Shown: piece by piece, positions 59,174-64,000 of the stretch
How positions within the stretch are numbered: position 1 is the first letter of the stretch
Layout: every line of letters begins with the position of its first letter
DNA from: Vondammii sp040505895
GTDB taxonomy: Bacteria; Pseudomonadota; Gammaproteobacteria; Chromatiales; Chromatiaceae
Length of the DNA stretch: 64,000 nucleotides
Assembly: GCA_040505895.1 (NCBI GenBank)
Contig: JBEVXU010000020.1
Location: forward strand, 62,001 to 126,000
Direction of reading: 5' to 3'
Notes under the pieces: model-generated
Database searches by the model: none
Told to the model about the DNA's origin: nothing
Seen by the model: only the letters and a program-made list of their open reading frames with translations
Made by a program: the position numbers and the translations under genes

Positions 59174-60117
59174 TGCTTCTCTCCAAACAGCGCCAGTGCG
59201 GTGAGGCAGGCCTGGCGGTGCTTCTGACCCCGGCCAGGAGTGATCTCAAGCGAGGGGAGGCGTAGGCCAAACTCCAGCTGTTGTTCGCAAGCATCGATGA
59301 CACCACGGCAGAGGCGGCTGAGTCGCTTCTCGATATCCTCCTCGTCCATCTCATTCCAATCTAGCCAACGCCGCTCGGCACGATCACCACCAAACTGCTT
59401 GGTCTGCAGCGCCTGCTCCCGGGCCAGCGCCTTCCAGTTGATATGCCTGGGGGAGTCTCCATTGTGGTAGGGACGTATGCCGACAAAATCATCGACCCCA
59501 ACGCCGCGATCCCCCTCGCTGCTATGCAGATAATCAGCTCCACCGGAGGGAGGCAGACGAGGCCCGGGATGAGGGTAGACCAGGCACTCCCCCGGCAGGT
59601 CGATATAACACCAGGCCTGTAACAAGCTGCTGGGGAAGCGGGTGGAGAGTGTCAGTCTGGGTAGCTGTAATCGTCCGCGCCTGTGGGTATCCAGAGTGAG
59701 TTTGCGGCCCTCTGATGACGAAGCTGCGATATCGCCGTTACTCTCCTCACCCTTGGCGAATCGTAGTGTGATACCTGGGTGCTCTCTGCCGTGGGGGTTG
59801 ATCAGACGAATCACGAAAACTGCCTTCTCTCCGGCAAATACCGGATCGCTTTTGCCCTGCTGCAGTTGCAGGCCAAGAAGGTTCCGCCAGGTGTGCAGCA
59901 TCACTACCAACCCCAGTCCAGCCAGCAGAAAAGTGAGTAGAAAACCGAGGTTATTGGCGTAGTTGATGGAGCCCAGCAGCATCAGCAGCAACAGCAGGGC
60001 GTAACCGAGGCCATAGCCAGTCGGCAGGATATAGATTTTGCGATAGCCGACTTCCGCTCGCCCCTGGCGATCGACGGCGGCGAGACGGAGAAAACGGCTG
60101 GGTGGGCTGAATCTCAT
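59170..60117 (-). CDS. DUF58 domain-containing protein
   Basis: 315 residues from the ATG at 60117 (MRFSPPSR), with GGAGA upstream. Two membrane helices (about 35-78) precede a beta-rich domain and the DUF58 signature GVDDFVGIRPYHNGDSPRHINWKALAREQAL. DUF58 proteins have a von Willebrand A-like fold and are almost always encoded beside MoxR ATPases. The stop overlaps the transglutaminase start by 4 bases. Confidence 0.92.
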   Translation of the reverse strand: MRFSPPSRFLRLAAVDRQGRAEVGYRKIYILPTGYGLGYALLLLLMLLGSINYANNLGFLLTFLLAGLGLVVMLHTWRNLLGLQLQQGKSDPVFAGEKAVFVIRLINPHGREHPGITLRFAKGEESNGDIAASSSEGRKLTLDTHRRGRLQLPRLTLSTRFPSSLLQAWCYIDLPGECLVYPHPGPRLPPSGGADYLHSSEGDRGVGVDDFVGIRPYHNGDSPRHINWKALAREQALQTKQFGGDRAERRWLDWNEMDEEDIEKRLSRLCRGVIDACEQQLEFGLRLPSLEITPGRGQKHRQACLTALALFGEKQ

Positions 60118-60234
60118 CCTACTTGGTCTCCGTCCAGAAACAGCACCCGTTGGGCCCAACGGTCGCAAAGGGAAGCGGTGAACGCAAAGATTGGCTGTTT
60201 AAAGTCGTAACCATTCAGCACAATATTAACCACC

Positions 60235-60343
60235 GTACTTATCATCAGGCAGCTGCTCCAGGAATCGCATAAATTCATCCATGAAGCTTGCTTTGGCATC
60301 CATGCCAAAGATATTCCTTCCGCAACTGCCTGATGATAAGTAC
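60235..60343. repeat. Long inverted repeat with inner hairpin
   Basis: Perfect 18-base arms GTACTTATCATCAGGCAG (60235-60252) and CTGCCTGATGATAAGTAC (60326-60343) enclose a second perfect hairpin TTTGGCATCCATGCCAAA (60292-60309). It lies in the 345-base gap between the MoxR and DUF58 genes (60118-60462), followed by CTCTGTG-type simple sequence. Short open frames crossing it look like repeat translation, not genes. Confidence 0.75.
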
Positions 60344-60462
60344 TCACTGCCAAACACAGCGAGTGTGCTGAATAGTGACTTAAAATCAAGGTGTTTCTCC
60401 GCGTCCTCTGTATCTCCTCTGTGTTCTCCCGTCCCGCTTTTTTGTTTCTGGTCAGTCACTAC

Positions 60463-61380
60463 TCAGGTTAGTGGTACGGACTCAAGAAGCAGGCGGGAGA
60501 GCTCTCGTCCTTCGTCAACGCCGGTATCGGCACTGGAGTGAAGGCGATGGCTCACCGTGGACGGCAGTATTGCCTGCACATCTTCAGGTATCACCTGTTC
60601 TCGCCCCTGAAGCAGTGCCCAGGCGCGGGCGCTGTTGAGTATCGCCAGCCCGGCGCGGGGGGAGAGACCGTGGTTGAAGCGGGTATGGCTGCGGCTGAAA
60701 GCGAGCAGGTCCTGAATATAGTCGAGCAGCGCATCCGCTACATGCACCAGGCTCACCTGCTGCTGGATGGCTTGTAACTCTCCCACCGCTAAACAGGGTG
60801 CTACCTGGTCGATCATCTCGCGCCTATCCCTGCCGGCCAACAGTGCACGCTCTGCCTGGGGATCGGGGTAGCCCAGATGGATGCGCATAAGAAAACGGTC
60901 GAGTTGTGATTCGGGGAGGGGGAAGGTGCCAATCTGATGGGCTGGGTTCTGGGTGGCGATAACAAAAAAGGGCTCGGGTAGCCGTCGGGTCTCCCCCTCG
61001 GTAGTCACCTGGCGCTCCTCCATCGCCTCCAGCAGGGCGCTCTGGGCCTTGGGGGTGGCACGGTTGATCTCATCTGCCAGCACCATTTGGGAGAAGACCG
61101 GCCCGGGATGAAAGCGGAACAGGGCCTCGTCCCGATCATAGATGGAGCCACCGATAATATCCGCCGGCAGCAGGTCGCTGGTGAACTGAATGCGTTGGTA
61201 CTCCAGCCCCAGCAGTTTGGCGAGCAGGTGGGCCAGGGTGGTCTTGCCGACGCCGGGCAGATCCTCGATCAGCAGATGGCCTCGTGCCAGCAGGCAGGCG
61301 ATGGCGAGGCGCACCGGCTGCTCCTTGCCGAGAATGATGCGGCCTGCCTCGGTAACGATCTGCTCAAGTTTTTCCTTCAT
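60463..61380 (-). CDS. MoxR-family AAA+ ATPase
   Basis: 305 residues from the ATG at 61380, with GGAG upstream. Walker A is GVGKTTLAH, Walker B VLADEINRATPKAQSALLEAMEE and sensor 1 FFVIATQNPAHQIGTFPLPESQLDRF. MoxR proteins are chaperone-like ATPases acting with DUF58/VWA partners on membrane or metal-cofactor proteins. It starts the MoxR-DUF58-TgpA operon, but an inverted-repeat element of unknown effect lies between it and the DUF58 gene. Confidence 0.95.
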   Translation of the reverse strand: MKEKLEQIVTEAGRIILGKEQPVRLAIACLLARGHLLIEDLPGVGKTTLAHLLAKLLGLEYQRIQFTSDLLPADIIGGSIYDRDEALFRFHPGPVFSQMVLADEINRATPKAQSALLEAMEERQVTTEGETRRLPEPFFVIATQNPAHQIGTFPLPESQLDRFLMRIHLGYPDPQAERALLAGRDRREMIDQVAPCLAVGELQAIQQQVSLVHVADALLDYIQDLLAFSRSHTRFNHGLSPRAGLAILNSARAWALLQGREQVIPEDVQAILPSTVSHRLHSSADTGVDEGRELSRLLLESVPLT

Positions 61381-61586
61381 TACCACTCCAAATCCTGGTT
61401 TCACGACATACAAACATTAGTTGATATTCAGCTGGACTTGTAGCTTTCATCACCACTCTGTGTTCTTTGTGCTCCTCTGCGTTCTCTGTGATCCTCGTTT
61501 GGCTAAAGCCTGCGTTGTTAAGGTTGTGCTGAATAGGACAGGATAAGGTGTAAAATGACCTGCTTGATAACAAGTTGACTGGAAAA

Positions 61587-63470
61587 ATGTTTCATACCGA
61601 TAGCTACGATGTGATTGTTGTGGGGGGCGGCCACGCCGGTACCGAGGCGGCGCTTGCGGCGGCGCGCATGGGTGCTCGCACCCTGCTGTTGACCCACAAT
61701 ATCGATACCCTGGGGCAGATGAGCTGCAACCCCGCTATCGGCGGTATCGGCAAGGGGCATCTGGTGAAAGAGGTGGATGCCCTGGGTGGGATAATGGCCC
61801 ACGCCGCTGATCTTGGCGGTATACAGTTCCGTACCCTCAACTCCCGCAAGGGGCCGGCGGTACGCGCCACCCGTGCCCAGGCGGATCGTCAGCTCTATAG
61901 GGCGGCGGTGCGCCGCGCCCTGGAGAATCAACCCAACCTCGATCTGTTCCAGCAGGCGGTGGATGATCTGGTGGTGGAGGGAGAGCGGGTCACCGGGGTG
62001 GTGACCCAGATGGGCCTGTGTTTTAGTGCGCCTGCGGTGGTGCTCACCGTTGGCACCTTCCTCGGCGGACGCATTCATATCGGCCTCAGCAACTACCCGG
62101 GAGGACGTGCCGGTGATCCACCCGCCAATGCCCTGGCCGAGCGCTTACGTGAGCTGCCGTTCAATGTTGAGCGGCTGAAGACCGGAACGCCGCCACGCAT
62201 CGACAGCCGCACAATCGACTACACCCACCTCCAGGCCCAGCCGGGGGATGAGCCGCTGCCGGTTTTCTCCTTTATCGGCTCGGTGGAGCAGCATCCGCAG
62301 CAGGTGAACTGCCATATTACTCACACCAATGAGCGCACCCACGAGATTATCCGTGGAGGGATGTCTCGCTCGCCGATGTATACCGGGGTGATTGAGGGGG
62401 TAGGGCCGCGTTACTGCCCCTCCATTGAGGACAAGGTGGTGCGCTTTGCCGACAACCCGGCACACCAGATCTTTATCGAGCCCGAGGGACTTACCAGTAA
62501 CGAGATCTATCCCAACGGCATCTCGACTTCACTCCCCTTCGATGTTCAGTACGCGCTGGTGCGCTCCATGGCGGGATTTGAGAATGCTCATATCACCCGC
62601 CCCGGCTACGCTATCGAGTACGACTTTTTCAATCCGCAGGATCTGCGTCCCAGCCTTGAGACCCGTTTTATCAGCGGCCTCTACTTTGCCGGTCAGATCA
62701 ACGGTACCACCGGCTACGAGGAGGCCGCCGCCCAGGGGCTCCTGGCGGGCCTCAATGCGGTATTGAAGATACGTGGCGAGGAGGCTTGGTGTCCACGGCG
62801 GGATGAGGCCTATCTTGGTGTGCTGGTGGATGATCTGATTACCCAGGGTACCCGTGAGCCCTATCGCATGTTCACCAGCCGGGCGGAGTATCGTCTGCTG
62901 CTACGCGAAGATAATGCCGACCTGCGTCTGACTGAGCAGGGCCACCAGCTTGGGCTGGTGCCGGAACAGCGCTGGCGTCTGTTCAATGAGAAGCGGGAGG
63001 CTATTGAACAGGAGCGCGAGCGCTTGCGAGGTATCTGGCTGCAACCCAATAGCCCGGTGGCACAACAGGCGGAGGCTGAGCTGAGCAGTGCGATCTCCAA
63101 GGAAACCCGTGCCCTGGATATGCTTTCACGACCGGAGGTGAGTTATGCCGCCCTTACCGGCCTGGAGGGGGTGGGTCCGGCGGTGGTCGATCCAAAAGTG
63201 GCCGAGCAGTTGGAGATACAGGCAAAATATGCCGGCTATATCCAGCGCCAGCAGCAGGAGATCGACCGTCAACGCTCGAAGGAGGCGGTGAAACTGCCTG
63301 GGAGCCTCGATTATGAGCAGGTGCGGGGTCTCTCCTCAGAGGCCCGTGAAAAGTTAACCAGAAGTCGCCCGGTAACCATCGGTCAGGCGGGCCGCATTCC
63401 CGGTATGACGCCGGCAGCGATCTCATTACTGTTGATCCACTTGAAGCATAAGAGAGCGCCAACGGTATGA
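61587..63470 (+). CDS. mnmG: tRNA uridine-5-carboxymethylaminomethyl(34) synthesis enzyme MnmG
   Basis: About 627 residues from the ATG at 61587. FAD-binding VVGGGHAGTEAALAAARMG and GQMSCNPAIGGIGKGHLVKEVDALGG near the N-terminus, GGRAGDPPANALAERLRELPF and LKTGTPPRID in the middle, and GTTGYEEAAAQGLLAGLNA in the second half are all conserved. It works with MnmE on wobble uridines. The stop overlaps the rsmG start by 4 bases, as is common near the origin. Confidence 0.98.
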   Translation: MFHTDSYDVIVVGGGHAGTEAALAAARMGARTLLLTHNIDTLGQMSCNPAIGGIGKGHLVKEVDALGGIMAHAADLGGIQFRTLNSRKGPAVRATRAQADRQLYRAAVRRALENQPNLDLFQQAVDDLVVEGERVTGVVTQMGLCFSAPAVVLTVGTFLGGRIHIGLSNYPGGRAGDPPANALAERLRELPFNVERLKTGTPPRIDSRTIDYTHLQAQPGDEPLPVFSFIGSVEQHPQQVNCHITHTNERTHEIIRGGMSRSPMYTGVIEGVGPRYCPSIEDKVVRFADNPAHQIFIEPEGLTSNEIYPNGISTSLPFDVQYALVRSMAGFENAHITRPGYAIEYDFFNPQDLRPSLETRFISGLYFAGQINGTTGYEEAAAQGLLAGLNAVLKIRGEEAWCPRRDEAYLGVLVDDLITQGTREPYRMFTSRAEYRLLLREDNADLRLTEQGHQLGLVPEQRWRLFNEKREAIEQERERLRGIWLQPNSPVAQQAEAELSSAISKETRALDMLSRPEVSYAALTGLEGVGPAVVDPKVAEQLEIQAKYAGYIQRQQQEIDRQRSKEAVKLPGSLDYEQVRGLSSEAREKLTRSRPVTIGQAGRIPGMTPAAISLLLIHLKHKRAPTV

Positions 63471-64000
63471 GTGGGCATGAGAAACTGTGGCAGGGTCAGC
63501 TGACTGCCGGTCTGAAAGCGATGGGCATTGAGTTGAGCGAAGAACAGCATCAGAAGCTGCTGAACTACCTCGCCCTGCTGGTAAAGTGGAATCGTGCCTT
63601 CAACCTGACGGCGATTCGTGATCCCAAGGAGATGGTCTCACGGCAGTTACTTGATGCCCTGTCGATCCTGCATCTGGTCCAGGGTTCGCGGGTACTGGAT
63701 GTGGGCACTGGCCCGGGACTGCCGGGTATCCCTCTTGCTATCGTGCTGCCTGGCGTCTGGTTTACCCTGCTCGACTCTAACGGCAAGAAGACCCGGTTTG
63801 TACAGCAGTCCATCGGTACACTTGGGCTGAGAAATGTTGAGGTGATACAGGCCAGGGTGGAGGCTTTTCATCCACAGCAGGGTTATGACACTATTACCTC
63901 CCGAGCCTTTGCCTCTTTGCCAAAGATGGTGCAACTTACCTCTCATCTGCTGGCGGACGGGGGGCAGTATTTAGCGATGAAGGGTATAGATCCTGTTGAA
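63467..64000 (+). CDS. rsmG: 16S rRNA (guanine-527-N7) methyltransferase RsmG, cut by window end
   Basis: 178 of about 210 residues are visible. The SAM motif VLDVGTGPGLPGIPLAIVLP and LLDSNGKKTRFVQQ, with LVKWNRAFNLTAIRDPKEMVSRQLLDAL before them, identify it. It methylates G527 of 16S rRNA. The ATG at 63467 overlaps the mnmG stop. In related genomes parA/parB follow; that would be just beyond the window and would match the parS sites in recF. Confidence 0.95.
   Translation, partial: MSGHEKLWQGQLTAGLKAMGIELSEEQHQKLLNYLALLVKWNRAFNLTAIRDPKEMVSRQLLDALSILHLVQGSRVLDVGTGPGLPGIPLAIVLPGVWFTLLDSNGKKTRFVQQSIGTLGLRNVEVIQARVEAFHPQQGYDTITSRAFASLPKMVQLTSHLLADGGQYLAMKGIDPVE

Noticed and set aside
60226..60459. 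Short minus-strand frame with the phrase GMDAKASFMDEFMRFLEQ
   Set aside because: It lies across the nested inverted repeat and simple-sequence tract; the peptide is best explained as translation of the repeat.
1..64000. CRISPR arrays, rRNA and tRNA genes, prophage
   Set aside because: No regularly spaced direct repeats, no rRNA blocks, no cloverleaf-like sequences and no phage structural genes were recognised.

Overview
The window is a chromosomal segment from a free-living-type gammaproteobacterium. The best guess is a Chromatiales-like relative, possibly a sulfur oxidiser. Three things suggest this: the gene orders (gpmI-envC-ctpA-yibQ, hslVU-DUF971-ubiE-ubiJ-ubiB, glnA-ntrB-ntrC, glyQ-glyS-gmhB-plsC), the replication-origin block gyrB-recF-dnaN-dnaA | rpmH-rnpA-yidC-mnmE with mnmG-rsmG further on, and abundant REP-type palindromes. 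The taxonomic placement is an inference from gene content. No rRNA or tRNA gene was seen.

1-6194: a chromosomal integron. Seven AT-rich cassettes, the last cut by the window edge, all read leftward and are separated by six attC-type sites. An attI-like site follows, then a rightward integron integrase gene with a good sigma70 promoter. The integrase carries a single-base frameshift that removes its C-terminal catalytic residues, and it has an unusual N-terminal extension. Cassette cargo is mostly small lipoproteins, secreted or membrane proteins, plus a phospholipase D-like protein. None can be given a firm function.

6253-13089: a small membrane protein, then hslVU behind a near-consensus sigma32 promoter, a DUF971 protein, an alkyltransferase-like DNA-binding protein, and the ubiquinone genes ubiE, ubiJ and ubiB. 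13218-19634: a spermidine-synthase-like protein, then on the minus strand the cell-wall and glycolysis operon gpmI-envC-ctpA-yibQ ending in a yajL-like gene. 19921-25856: an ArsR regulator, a membrane rhodanese, secB, gpsA, trmL (minus), a class 1B dihydroorotate dehydrogenase, an HDOD signalling protein and a TlpA-like thioredoxin.

25896-33637, minus strand: a nitrogen-control region. glnA has a sigma54 promoter and two perfect NtrC sites; a DUF4124 protein, ntrB and ntrC follow. A MITE-like inverted-repeat element sits between ntrB and ntrC, and beyond them lie an HDOD protein, an HPP-family membrane protein and a small conserved protein. 33944-36485: a cation-efflux transporter and a TusA / PP-loop pair that looks like a sulfur-transfer module. 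36684-41397: glyQS, a MazG-like pyrophosphohydrolase, gmhB and plsC.

41752-52109 is the chromosome replication origin. Transcription diverges on either side of dnaA. DnaA boxes lie in both the dnaA-dnaN and the dnaA-rpmH gaps. Two identical perfect parS-like palindromes lie inside recF. 52503-64000: a 1150-residue protein that I think is diphosphate-dependent PEP carboxykinase, a PqiA-domain protein, a MoxR / DUF58 / transglutaminase operon, mnmG and the start of rsmG. Intergenic regions throughout hold REP elements, short palindromes and other dispersed repeats, several of which touch start or stop codons.
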